Shown: positions 24,479-32,635 of the stretch, piece after piece
How the letters are laid out: each line of letters starts with the position of its first letter
Position numbering within the stretch: position 1 is the first letter of the stretch
Assembly (NCBI RefSeq): GCF_014078545.1
Contig: NZ_MU078715.1
Coordinates: forward strand, 1-64,000
Direction: 5' to 3'
From: Nitrosopumilus sp. b1
GTDB lineage: Archaea > Thermoproteota > Nitrososphaeria > Nitrososphaerales > Nitrosopumilaceae
DNA: 64,000 bases
Made by a program: the position numbers and the translations under genes
The notes under the pieces: model-generated
Told to the model about the DNA's origin: nothing
The model's input: only the letters and a program-made list of their open reading frames with translations
Database searches by the model: none

Positions 24479-25846
24479 ATGAAAGATGAAGTAATTATTA
24501 TTGGTGCAGGTGTAAGTGGATTATCATCTGCTGCATTATTGGTAAAAGATAAAATTCCAGTTAGAATATTTGAAAAATCCCCTAAGGTTGGGGGCAGAAC
24601 AACATCAACTAGTTACAAGGGACATATTTTGGATAATGGGTTTCATATTATGCCATTTTACAAAACGTCGGCAGTTTACAAAGTATTAGAGGAGATCGGA
24701 ATAGTTTCTGATTTAAAATTATCAATTGTAGATGATATTACTTTTTTCCAAGAAAAAAAATTTCATAAATATCCAAAAGGTATTTTGGATTTTTTTCGAT
24801 TATCAATTGTTCCAATGAAGAGTAGGCTAAGGCTGTTGAGAATACTTTTGCCAATGGCATTCTCTTCGATGGAAAAAGCTGAAGAGTTGGATTCAAAATC
24901 ATTAACTAAAATTACAAAGACCATGGATAAAAAAACAAGGTCCTTTTTTGATGCAGTGTGTATGCTAGCTTTTGCAGATACGCCTGATCATGTATCATTG
25001 GGAGAGTTTGTACGAACGATTATCAGGGCAAATCCGTTTAAGGGTGGAACAAGTGAGTTTGGTTATCCATCAGAAGGTGGATATGACAAAATTTCAAAGA
25101 TGTTAGAAGAGTATGTTAAAAATAATGGTGGAGTAGTTAGTCTATCTACCCCAATAAAAAAAATTGTAATACAAAATAATCATGTAACGGGAGTCGTGCT
25201 AGAAAGTGGGGAGTTTTTCCCATCAAACTGTGTGATAGTCTCTAATCCAGCATACATTGCAGTAAAGAAATTCTTTGATGATGAAGTTTTTGATAAAAAA
25301 TTCCTATCCAAAGTTGAAAAATTAAACAAGACAACATCAGTAATTGAGGTACATTTTTGTCTCTCAAAAAAGATTGATTTTAGACAGATTGTTTTTCCTG
25401 TTGGAAGTAACTATACTGCAAAGGGTGTTTTTTTTATCACAAACATTGCACCATCTGTATCTCCTAAAGGGGAGCATCTACTCATGGCAGGCACACCTGT
25501 TCCATCTGAATATACTGACAATCCACAAAAGATTAGAGAAGTGGTAGACAAAATGAAGGTAGATATTTCTCAGATTTATCCTGATTTTAAGGAAAACCTG
25601 CTTTGGGAGAGACCAATGGCATGGAAATTAGTTGAAGCAGTTGTAAAAGAACCAGGATTAGTCTGGAAACAAAAGATGCCGCATCACATAGAGGGAATCA
25701 AGGGATTATTCTTTGTAGGAGATTCAACCATTAGCTATGGAATAGGTACTGACTCTGCAGCGCATAGTTCTATGTTATGTCATCCAAAGATAATCAATCA
25801 TTTGAAAGAAAAATCAGAGCAAGAGATTCAGATTAAACAAAATTAA
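24479..25846 (+). CDS. FAD-dependent oxidoreductase of the phytoene desaturase / carotene isomerase type
   Basis: A 455-residue flavoprotein. The dinucleotide-binding motif GAGVSGLSSAALL (about 8-20) and the following FEKSPKVGGRTTS are typical of CrtI/CrtISO and related amine oxidase-like enzymes, and the C-terminal GDSTISYGIGTDSAAHS is the second FAD contact (about 416-432). Family members desaturate or isomerise polyenes, or saturate prenyl chains such as geranylgeranyl groups of archaeal lipids. Substrate cannot be told from sequence. It lies downstream of the candidate ncRNA and about 1.5 kb from the CarH-like gene, which is notable because CarH controls carotenoid genes in bacteria. Confidence 0.8.
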   Translation: MKDEVIIIGAGVSGLSSAALLVKDKIPVRIFEKSPKVGGRTTSTSYKGHILDNGFHIMPFYKTSAVYKVLEEIGIVSDLKLSIVDDITFFQEKKFHKYPKGILDFFRLSIVPMKSRLRLLRILLPMAFSSMEKAEELDSKSLTKITKTMDKKTRSFFDAVCMLAFADTPDHVSLGEFVRTIIRANPFKGGTSEFGYPSEGGYDKISKMLEEYVKNNGGVVSLSTPIKKIVIQNNHVTGVVLESGEFFPSNCVIVSNPAYIAVKKFFDDEVFDKKFLSKVEKLNKTTSVIEVHFCLSKKIDFRQIVFPVGSNYTAKGVFFITNIAPSVSPKGEHLLMAGTPVPSEYTDNPQKIREVVDKMKVDISQIYPDFKENLLWERPMAWKLVEAVVKEPGLVWKQKMPHHIEGIKGLFFVGDSTISYGIGTDSAAHSSMLCHPKIINHLKEKSEQEIQIKQN

Positions 25847-25861
25847 GTTTAAAAAATTTTC

Positions 25862-26173
25862 TTAGTGATTTAATATGTGGAATTGTTTTTTTATTGATTC
25901 TTGATAATTGTCAAAAGAGTTTTTTTGTTCAAAACACTTTTTGCAGATACATAATTGCGAAACTTTTTCTAGATCACAGTTTTCAATAAACTCGCATTGT
26001 TGGCATCCTGCAGGACCACCACAAACTCCACACTTTAATTCCTTAACTTCAGCACACTTTTCATGCTTTACACCCAATCCTTTTGCCCATAATCCAATTT
26101 CATTAATCTGAATTTTTTCATTACATACTATACAAGTACCAGGAAATTTCATTGGAATTTTTCTCCAGCTCAT
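25862..26173 (-). CDS. cysteine-rich zinc-binding protein, unknown function
   Basis: A 103-residue protein with many Cys pairs: CIVCNEK (about 14-20), CGVCGGPAGCQQC (about 47-60), CDLE and CICKKC. The spacing suits two or three zinc sites. HEKC may supply a His ligand to the first site. It follows the RFC large-subunit gene and overlaps its stop by 4 bases, so the two are probably co-translated. No named family is recognised; a DNA- or protein-binding role beside RFC is possible but unproven. Confidence 0.7.
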   Translation of the reverse strand: MSWRKIPMKFPGTCIVCNEKIQINEIGLWAKGLGVKHEKCAEVKELKCGVCGGPAGCQQCEFIENCDLEKVSQLCICKKCFEQKNSFDNYQESIKKQFHILNH

Positions 26174-27327
26174 TTTATTAGCTCCATCTCTTTTTCAACG
26201 AGATCACCAAAACTTTCCTCTAGAGGAAAGTCAAATTGTTTATTCTTTAGACAAAATAACAAATACGGCAGGTAAAACGTACCAAATGTACTACGTGAAA
26301 TGTGCATGTGTTTTGCCATTACAGTTGCAAATGCCTTGATGTTTTTACCATCCCAACGTAATCGATTCAAAAGTGGCCAGGATAAATTGAATTTGTTATA
26401 ACGAATGGATGTATCTTTTTTGTATAATTTAATCAGTATGGCATCAAGATAACGCAGTAATCTCCATTCTTGGTTCTTCATTATTTTTCCATATAGAATG
26501 TCTGCCTCAGATACTACCTGAAGCATGTTTTGCATGTCATCGCTTGAAATGCTGCTAGTCACAATACTAGAGTAGAATGCATTAATCTTCTCTCGTGGGT
26601 CTATCTGCATAGAATACAAAACAATTCTAGCCTCATCTAGTGTGTTTGATTTGAAAAACGCATTGATTCCATCTTCAATATTTAATGTCTCAAATGATTT
26701 TTCAGTGGACGGATTAAAGCCAGTAACCATTGACTGAGTCATATTTATCATAGAACGAATATCCCCGCGTGATTCATCGATAACTTTAATCATAGAGCCG
26801 GGGGAGATTTTTGCACCTTCTTTTTTTATTATATTTTCAAGATATAGGCATAAGAGTCTAGGCGGAATTGGTCTAAACACGATAGATTTTGTCACCTTTT
26901 TGATGCTCTTCATCTTATCAGAAGAATCAGAATTTGCTGCAAGTATCATTGGAACTGTCGGTTCTTTTAGAATGTTGATCAACGCTTCTGTACCACCGTA
27001 ATCTGAGCGGCCGTGAATTCCATCAACTTCGTCAACAAAGATCATTGGAGTACCCAATACACTGACGTTCCCAAGTACAGGACTAAGAATATCATTGATC
27101 TGAGCTTTGCTTCTGACATCACTTGCATTGAGGCCTATCATATCATAACCAAATTGTTTTGCAGACAAATTTGCAATTGTTGTTTTACCGATTCCTGGTG
27201 GTCCCACTAACAAGAGGGGTTTTGTTCCCTTTTTCCATTTTGCAAACCACTCTACAATTGCTGCGCGTGCCTCTTCATTTCCAACCATTTCAGAAATGCT
27301 TTGAGGCCTATGTTTTTCTGACCACAT
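26170..27327 (-). CDS. rfcL: replication factor C large subunit
   Basis: About 385 residues. The AAA+ clamp-loader subunit opens WSEKHRPQSISEMVGNEEA and has Walker A GPPGIGKTT (about 42-50) and Walker B FVDEVDGI (about 97-104). There is no SRC-type arginine finger, as expected for the large subunit. With RFC-S (encoded at 52.4 kb) it loads the PCNA clamp onto primed DNA. At about 385 residues it is shorter than many archaeal RfcL proteins (400-500) and lacks a long Lys-rich PIP tail. I use ATG 27327; a TTG at 27330 precedes it. Confidence 0.93.
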   Translation of the reverse strand: MWSEKHRPQSISEMVGNEEARAAIVEWFAKWKKGTKPLLLVGPPGIGKTTIANLSAKQFGYDMIGLNASDVRSKAQINDILSPVLGNVSVLGTPMIFVDEVDGIHGRSDYGGTEALINILKEPTVPMILAANSDSSDKMKSIKKVTKSIVFRPIPPRLLCLYLENIIKKEGAKISPGSMIKVIDESRGDIRSMINMTQSMVTGFNPSTEKSFETLNIEDGINAFFKSNTLDEARIVLYSMQIDPREKINAFYSSIVTSSISSDDMQNMLQVVSEADILYGKIMKNQEWRLLRYLDAILIKLYKKDTSIRYNKFNLSWPLLNRLRWDGKNIKAFATVMAKHMHISRSTFGTFYLPYLLFCLKNKQFDFPLEESFGDLVEKEMELIK

Positions 27328-27336
27328 CAATTTGAA

Positions 27337-28449
27337 TCACTTTGGAAGTTTTGATTCAAAGTCAGACCACATGTTGGCTTTTTGTAACTTGTTATACCAA
27401 AATTGGTTATAGTGCTCAACAGTTAGGAATAAGAACTCTAGAAATTCTTTGTATGAGAATCCTTCTGGGAGTAATTCCAATGCTAATCTTGCATCCTGCA
27501 AATACAGATTACTTTTTTCCAGAGTTAATTCAAATCCTTTTTTTACATCACCAGAAAGTAGGGAATAATAAAGTGGCCAAGATGGTATCTTGACAAATCC
27601 ATTTTTGATAGAATCTTCAATCTCATTTCCACATCCTACTCCTTCGGCAGCTCTTGCCATTCCCAAGTAGAAGATCTCGCCAAGAGGTCTTTGAGCTAGT
27701 GCCATGTTTCTTCCCGCAGTGCCCATGACTGCTCGATACTTTTTGTAGCACTGATTCATTTCTTCTTCAGTGATTTCAGTTGGCTTTGATTTGAGTTTTG
27801 TATCAATATACTGGCCTAATCTTGCATCCTTGAATCCATCTTCAAATTCTTTGAGAACAGTATCTCCACCCTTTGCTATTTTGTCTCGGGCAAGTTTGAG
27901 TATGTATGGGTTCATTAGCTTGTAATCATCAAGATAGTCAAGATCCTCATCCTTGTCTACAATTCTATCCATTGGTTCACTAAGGTCAATTGCAATGATA
28001 TGTCCGTCAACCAAGTTCTCACGCATTTGAGGATCTGATGTTCCAGTATAGTCAGCTGCTGCATCATACAGTGCGTTAAAGACAGGAAATGTCATCTTGA
28101 CAAAATTTGAGTTTAGTATTCTCATCACTCGATCCTGTAAGACATCAGGACTTTCGAGTTTTGATTTAATTGGATCTATCTCTGAGCTTTTTAGAATAAT
28201 CTCGGTGGAGCCTACCTCGTTTCCAAATGCTTGTTGTGTAGAATTTGGGTTTGTATCAGATTTAATTTCTTTTAGAAGATCACTTGCAAATCTTTTTGCA
28301 AAGTTTGGAAATTCATTTTCTGTCTCTTCCTTGTATTGATTGAATAGTTTGAATCCTTTTGATTTGAATAATCCCTGCTTGATAATTTGTTTTCCAGGCT
28401 TTGTACTCATTAGAGCTTCTTTACTTACTACTGACTGATCTTTTCCACT
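27337..28449 (-). CDS. unknown 370-residue protein upstream of rfcL
   Basis: A soluble, mostly helical protein of about 371 residues with a GTG start at 28450-28452 (coding to 28452; the next possible start is a few residues on). No domain is recognised. Conserved-looking pieces are acidic (DKDEDLDYLDDYKL, about 163-176) and a region AGRNMALAQRPLGEIFYLGMARAAEG (about 248-273, given only as start and end here for orientation). It precedes rfcL by 9 bases on the same strand and is therefore in its operon, which hints at a role in replication or repair. There is no sign of transfer or truncation. Confidence 0.7.
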   Translation of the reverse strand, partial: SGKDQSVVSKEALMSTKPGKQIIKQGLFKSKGFKLFNQYKEETENEFPNFAKRFASDLLKEIKSDTNPNSTQQAFGNEVGSTEIILKSSEIDPIKSKLESPDVLQDRVMRILNSNFVKMTFPVFNALYDAAADYTGTSDPQMRENLVDGHIIAIDLSEPMDRIVDKDEDLDYLDDYKLMNPYILKLARDKIAKGGDTVLKEFEDGFKDARLGQYIDTKLKSKPTEITEEEMNQCYKKYRAVMGTAGRNMALAQRPLGEIFYLGMARAAEGVGCGNEIEDSIKNGFVKIPSWPLYYSLLSGDVKKGFELTLEKSNLYLQDARLALELLPEGFSYKEFLEFLFLTVEHYNQFWYNKLQKANMWSDFESKLPK

Positions 28450-28529
28450 CACGTACCAAAGGCGATTTTATTGTTATTTATGCTTTCAATGTCTCTTTCA
28501 CTTAAATTACGATTTCAGACAGATCGGTT

Positions 28530-29327
28530 ATGGAAGTAATTGATGTAATCAAGGAAGCATCAAGACGAGTTTATGAAAATGTCAAGGACTTGGCAGGAAC
28601 CGATGATGCTGCAGGAGATTTTGGAAGAGGTGCAGGAGGAGATATCTCAAGAAACATCGATGTTACTGCTGAAAAAACCGTGCTTGATTATCTAAGGGAG
28701 ATTAATTTTGAATGCATTGTATTAGGTGAAGAATGTGGGCGAGTCGAATTATCAGACAAGCCAAAAGGATTCATCATAATGGATGCAATTGATGGCTCGG
28801 CAAATGCAGTACGAGGAGTTCCATTCTTTTGTTGCTCACTTGCATTTGCAAAGGAGGATAAACTTAGTTCCATTACCGATGGGGTAGTCATTGATCTAAC
28901 AAATGGAAACATGTATTGGGCATCAAAGGGAAAGGGGGCATTCCTAAATGAAAATAAGATCAAAGTTCACGGAGAGGAGCCAGTTTACAGAATTGTTGGA
29001 GTAAACGCATCAGGTGCTGATGCCAATCTGTTAGAAAAATTACAACCAATCTTTGAGAAACACAATCACATCAGACATCTAGGTGCAAATGCACTAGAGA
29101 TGGCACTCTTTGCAAGAGGCTTGATGGATGTATTTATCGACCTGAGAAAGAAGATCAGGATTCAGGATATAGCTGCAGGATATCTGATTGTAAAGGAGGC
29201 AGGAGGATTACTATTGGATGAAAATCTCAAACCTCTTGATTCGGATTTAAGCTACAAGACAAGATTATCATTTGTTGCAGCATCAAATCAAAAGATGTTA
29301 GATGAGATAATGTCTCAAATGAAATAA
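28530..29327 (+). CDS. inositol monophosphatase / fructose-1,6-bisphosphatase family enzyme
   Basis: A 265-residue metal-dependent sugar phosphatase. The metal-site motifs are visible: GEECG (about 71-75), IMDAIDGSANAVRG (about 86-99, the DxxDGT-type core with Ala for Pro and Ser for Thr), and IQDIAAGYLIVKEAGG near the C-terminus, where the usual WD is QD. Archaeal members often act on both myo-inositol-1-phosphate and fructose-1,6-bisphosphate; this choice is not visible. Inositol phosphates feed archaeal lipids and gluconeogenesis needs the FBPase. It is divergent from the operon of rfcL. Confidence 0.87.
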   Translation: MEVIDVIKEASRRVYENVKDLAGTDDAAGDFGRGAGGDISRNIDVTAEKTVLDYLREINFECIVLGEECGRVELSDKPKGFIIMDAIDGSANAVRGVPFFCCSLAFAKEDKLSSITDGVVIDLTNGNMYWASKGKGAFLNENKIKVHGEEPVYRIVGVNASGADANLLEKLQPIFEKHNHIRHLGANALEMALFARGLMDVFIDLRKKIRIQDIAAGYLIVKEAGGLLLDENLKPLDSDLSYKTRLSFVAASNQKMLDEIMSQMK

Positions 29328-29364
29328 TTTCATTTGTAGTTATTGTAAAAATAAAAAAAAATCC

Positions 29365-29910
29365 TTAACCATTGGTTACAGGAAATATGTGTACGTGCAT
29401 GCTCTCATGAGAGTAGATATGACCCATTCCGTTTAATGGAACATCAACAGTAGTGCTACCAGACCAACCACCATTTACTATTGCAGTACCAACCAAATGG
29501 CCGCCACCAATTGATAGTGAAATCTTTTGGTTGATTCCTTGTTTTGCAACACTGATTTCATGTAAAGTTACTCTCAAAGTCTTTTCGTTAACAGGCTCGA
29601 CGACAGAGATCTTTACTCCAGGTACTGAGGACATTGTCTTGTAGTATGGCTCACAGAAATGTGGTGGCATATCATGTCCTTTGTGACATTGTTGATGAAT
29701 TGTTCCAGGACCATACCATATACCGTGTCTACTGGGACCACTTCCCATTCCACCACCATGATCACTAGAAGAACTACTCGAGTCACCATGACCACCCATC
29801 ATACCTCCCATTTGAGCATCTGCAATGGATAGATCTGAAGTTGCAACTATTCCAATAGATACTACTACTCCTGCGAGTACGCCTATCAAAATATTTTTTT
29901 GAAAATTCAT
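29365..29910 (-). CDS. exported Met/His-rich protein, possible metal binder
   Basis: A 181-residue protein with an N-terminal membrane or signal segment (ILIGVLAGVVVSIGIVATS) and DAQ near a likely cleavage site. The segment after it is rich in Met, Gly, His and Ser (MGGMMGGHGDSSSSSSDHGG), then HQQCHKGHDMPPHFCEPYY brings more His plus two Cys. A beta-rich C-terminal domain of about 90 residues ends HVHIFPV. The composition suggests copper or other metal binding outside the cell, which would fit copper-dependent Thaumarchaeota. The family is not recognised. Confidence 0.65.
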   Translation of the reverse strand: MNFQKNILIGVLAGVVVSIGIVATSDLSIADAQMGGMMGGHGDSSSSSSDHGGGMGSGPSRHGIWYGPGTIHQQCHKGHDMPPHFCEPYYKTMSSVPGVKISVVEPVNEKTLRVTLHEISVAKQGINQKISLSIGGGHLVGTAIVNGGWSGSTTVDVPLNGMGHIYSHESMHVHIFPVTNG

Positions 29911-30020
29911 TGTAAATGCTTTTTGAATTTTTTATTTAATATCAAAACATGTTTCTCAAAATTGATTTTCAAACATGAAAATCATTATTTAGTAAAAACA
30001 AGTTGGAAAGAATAAAAAAA

Positions 30021-30326
30021 TTATTGGCCAGTTGGATTCATCATTGCTGCTCTCTCTTTGAGTTTTTGATCAATGGGTGCCATTACAAAGTCACCTGCTT
30101 TTGCGTCACACTGACCAATATTTACAGCATATCCATCTGGAGTTTCAGCAATACAACCTGCATCAGTAACTGCAATGATCTCTACTCTTTCTATAATCTC
30201 ATCTGGGCTAACATACCACATCAGATAAGCAAATAGAGATATTCCAATTGCAGCCAACACACCAGATATTATTAGATATGTTGTAATGCTTTTTGATTTC
30301 TTTTCTTTTGCCGGTAATGCAGACAT
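30021..30326 (-). CDS. single-pass membrane protein with small extracytoplasmic domain
   Basis: A 101-residue protein: a basic cytoplasmic N-terminus (AKEKKSKS), one hydrophobic helix (about 15-37), then a domain of about 60 residues with two Cys (DAGCIAE and IGQCDAK, about 15 apart) that could form a disulfide. No family is recognised. It is separate from its neighbours by about 110-125 bases on both sides. The pattern is typical of anchored thaumarchaeal proteins facing the pseudoperiplasm. Confidence 0.6.
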   Translation of the reverse strand: MSALPAKEKKSKSITTYLIISGVLAAIGISLFAYLMWYVSPDEIIERVEIIAVTDAGCIAETPDGYAVNIGQCDAKAGDFVMAPIDQKLKERAAMMNPTGQ

Positions 30327-30451
30327 TGATTAGTTTGGGAAATATTTGCTTAAAAGATTGGATTATCTTTTTCAATATTGATTTCCAAAATTGATAATCG
30401 TGAAAGGAAATTGTACCCGGTAATAATATCATATATTTCCGTATATTATAC

Positions 30452-30604
30452 ATGAAACAAATTCTTGTCAGTTTTGATTTTTCAAAAAATAGACATCTGA
30501 GTAGGTTGGTTAGAATTTGCCTAGTATGTGGAAGTTCAAATACTTGCGTTAATCAATATGGAATTTTTTGTAGAAACTGCGGATTTTTGTGGGATTATGA
30601 GTAA
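30452..30604 (+). CDS. 50-residue zinc-ribbon protein
   Basis: An ATG at 30452 opens 50 codons ending TAA at 30602-30604. The product has CLVCGSSNTC and, 9 residues later, CRNCGFLWDYE, so CxxC...CxxC pairs of a classic zinc ribbon. TATA-like sequence (TATATTTCC, TATATTATA) lies within 25 bases upstream. It ends inside the start of the next zinc-ribbon gene: ATGAGTAA holds both the next ATG (30597) and this stop, an 8-base overlap that implies translational coupling. Confidence 0.7.
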   Translation: MKQILVSFDFSKNRHLSRLVRICLVCGSSNTCVNQYGIFCRNCGFLWDYE

Positions 30605-30803
30605 AATGGCTGCATCATGTAAAGGAATGTGTGAAGAATACAAGAGTCAAGGAATTACCATGAAGGAAAAATACCAGTATGGTCAGAAACGATGTACATA
30701 CTGTGGTTTGTTTTTGACATGTGAAGGACCTAGATGCCCATGCTGTAAAACTATCTTAAGAACAAAACCTAGAGGTAGATCTTCAAGTAATAACAGAATT
30801 TAG
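30597..30803 (+). CDS. small zinc-ribbon protein, paralogue of the one at 23.0 kb
   Basis: A 68-residue protein (start ATG 30597, MSKMAASCKG). A longer open frame from 30528 exists, but its first part overlaps the 50-residue gene in another frame, so I reject it. The cysteine pattern is SCKGMC, then CTYCG and CPCCK, followed by the basic tail RTKPRGR. It matches the 61-residue protein at 23031-23216 along its length. A nucleic-acid-binding role is suggested by the basic tail only. Confidence 0.75.
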   Translation: MSKMAASCKGMCEEYKSQGITMKEKYQYGQKRCTYCGLFLTCEGPRCPCCKTILRTKPRGRSSSNNRI

Positions 30804-30810
30804 TAAAAAT

Positions 30811-31164
30811 TTACCAGTATGCGCTGTTTGTAAATCCAATATTATCAACAATCTGTACATTTAGCTCCTCTAACCCAAATACAACATAGGTAGCTTTTAC
30901 TTTACATTGATAGAGAAAGTATTTTTTCCCATCATCGGTAACTACAGAACCGGTTACCTTTAGGATTTTTTTATCAGTAAGATCATTGACTCGTCTATAT
31001 GCGGTAGTCATTGGAATGTCAAGTTCTTTGACAATATCAATTACAGATCTAGGTTGTTCTATTGTATAGTTCATAATATTTCGAGAATAATCATCTGCTA
31101 ATGCATCAAGTAAAGCAGTTTTAAGCGGAGAATCACTTGGTAATGTTCTGATTTCGTCAGCCAT
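30811..31164 (-). CDS. winged-helix transcriptional regulator
   Basis: A 117-residue protein with an ArsR-like winged helix. The recognition region is SVIDIVKELDIPMTTAYRRVNDLTDKKILKVTG (about 40-72), in two helices then wing, followed by YFLYQCKVK and a short C-terminal segment. The binding sites and ligand are unknown. It is convergent with the zinc-ribbon gene, 7 bases apart, and divergent from the DUF302 gene, which it might control; that is a positional inference. Confidence 0.8.
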   Translation of the reverse strand: MADEIRTLPSDSPLKTALLDALADDYSRNIMNYTIEQPRSVIDIVKELDIPMTTAYRRVNDLTDKKILKVTGSVVTDDGKKYFLYQCKVKATYVVFGLEELNVQIVDNIGFTNSAYW

Positions 31165-31268
31165 GCATGTTTAATGATAAACTGATTAAAAAATTAAGAG
31201 GCAAGTAATTTTCATATTTAATTTCCATTGGTGAAAATTATCCTCCTTGTTATATTGAATATTGTATA

Positions 31269-31664
31269 ATGAAAAGTATGAGTTTTAGTTATACTGTATC
31301 TACATCAAAAACAATAGATAATGCAATAAATGGTCTTACTCAAAACCTAAAGGTGATTGGGTTTGGAGTACTTGGTTCTCTAAATTTTAAGAAAATATTA
31401 GAAGAAAAGGGCCTAGAGTTCAAAGAGAATTACCAATTGTTAGAGGTATGTAACCCAAAATTAGCAAAACAGGTTTTAGATTCAAATCCAGAATTGGGTC
31501 TTTTGTTACCCTGCACAATAGCAGTTTACCAAAAGAAAGGAAGAAATTTTATCAGTCTTGCAAGACCTTCAGCCTTACTTGGTTTAGTTTCAGAAAATAA
31601 TATGCAATTTTTGGGAAATGAGATTGAGAAAAATCTAATTGATGTAATTGAAAAATCAAAATAA
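31269..31664 (+). CDS. DUF302 family protein
   Basis: A 131-residue single-domain protein. The pattern VIGFGVLGSLNFKKILEEKG, then YQLLEVCNPKLAKQVLDSNP, then GLLLPCTIAVYQ is the DUF302 core (about 28-95), including the conserved CNP and LLPC. DUF302 proteins are small dimeric proteins of unknown task, often near stress or metal-handling genes. Here ferritin follows on the opposite strand, convergent, 16 bases apart. Confidence 0.85.
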   Translation: MKSMSFSYTVSTSKTIDNAINGLTQNLKVIGFGVLGSLNFKKILEEKGLEFKENYQLLEVCNPKLAKQVLDSNPELGLLLPCTIAVYQKKGRNFISLARPSALLGLVSENNMQFLGNEIEKNLIDVIEKSK

Positions 31665-31680
31665 TGTTCTAGATAATTCA

Positions 31681-32196
31681 CTAATTTGCTGCAGGTTCTG
31701 GTGTTGCTGCCATAGTACCAAGAATCTTATCAATCTCGTTTAATGCAAGCTTATCACGGCCAATTAATTCAAATTTTTGAAGAATAGTTTCAAACTTTGT
31801 CTCTTCTTGGACTTGCTCGTCTACGAACCATTGTAGAAATGTAAACGTACTGTGATCTTTTTCTTTTTGTGCCAACTCTACAATTTTGTTTATTGATGCA
31901 GTAACTGCTTGCTCATTTTTTAATGCAATTTTGCATATACCCTCAATTGATTTGAAATCCTTTGGTGGCTGTTTTACTGCAGGAATTACAACAGTAACAC
32001 CAAGGTCATTTAGAAATTTAACAATTTTGAGCATATGCATTCGCTCTTCATCGGATTGAGCATAAAACAGACTGGCAGTTCCTTCATACCCAGTGATTTG
32101 AGACCAAGATGCCATTGATAAATAGTAATTTGATGCAAACGCCTCCATGGCAATTTGATCATTTAGTGCTTTTGTCATCTTGGCAGAAAGTTTCAT
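31681..32196 (-). CDS. ferritin-like iron storage protein
   Basis: A 171-residue four-helix ferritin. Di-iron ligands are visible in MEAFASNYYLSMASW (Glu about 18), EERMHMLK (about 50-57) and VDEQVQEETKFE (Glu about 127-131). It stores iron as ferric mineral and oxidises Fe(II), which lowers Fenton damage. It ends in a short Ala/Pro tail (AATPEPAAN). No heme-binding Met of bacterioferritin at the usual place is evident. Confidence 0.93.
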   Translation of the reverse strand: MKLSAKMTKALNDQIAMEAFASNYYLSMASWSQITGYEGTASLFYAQSDEERMHMLKIVKFLNDLGVTVVIPAVKQPPKDFKSIEGICKIALKNEQAVTASINKIVELAQKEKDHSTFTFLQWFVDEQVQEETKFETILQKFELIGRDKLALNEIDKILGTMAATPEPAAN

Positions 32197-32260
32197 GTTA
32201 TAATTTCACATTTGTTCATTAAAAATCCTTCTCAAGTTATTATTTGGAAAAAACTAATGG

Positions 32261-32335
32261 CGCCCTCGGCGGGATTTGAACACGCGTCTCAGCCGTGACA
32301 GGGCCGAATTCTAGACCGGGCTATACTACAAGGGC
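32261..32335 (-). tRNA. tRNA-Asp (GTC)
   Basis: Minus-strand cloverleaf: acceptor GCCCTTG/CGAGGGC, anticodon stem CGGCC/GGCTG with loop CTGTCAC (anticodon GTC), T-arm GCGTG-TTCAAAT-CCCGC, discriminator G. CCA is encoded right after it (32258-32260). The T-stem has a T52 x C62 mismatch at its fourth pair; all other stems fit with wobbles. Confidence 0.93.
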
Positions 32336-32430
32336 GCAGTAATTCAAAACAAATTTGCCAGTTTAAAACTTTCCTTCAGATCAAAATTTGTTGTAAAAGA
32401 CTAAATTATACACGCCGGGCAGTGTTGTGG

Positions 32431-32504
32431 GGGTCTGTAGCGCAGCCAGGTAGCGCACCGGACTTTTAATCCGGTTGTCGTGGGTCCGAATCCCACCAGA
32501 CCCG
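32431..32504 (+). tRNA. tRNA-Lys (TTT)
   Basis: Acceptor GGGTCTG/CAGACCC, anticodon stem CCGGA/TCCGG with loop CTTTTAA (anticodon TTT), T-arm GTGGG-TCCGAAT-CCCAC, discriminator G. The T-loop has C in place of the nearly universal T55. No intron is visible and no CCA follows. Confidence 0.94.
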
Positions 32505-32635
32505 CTAATTCTAACTATGCCAAACTATGCCATTTTTAAAAAATCATCTGAAATTCAATGAAACAGTGTAATTGTTTGTTGATTTTAATAGCATACACCA
32601 AGGAACTGGATTCACAAAAAAATTTGCGGGAGAAT

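Noticed and set aside
30528-30596. N-terminal extension of the zinc-ribbon gene
   Set aside because: These bases code for the end of the 50-residue ribbon in another frame, with clear CxxC pairs.
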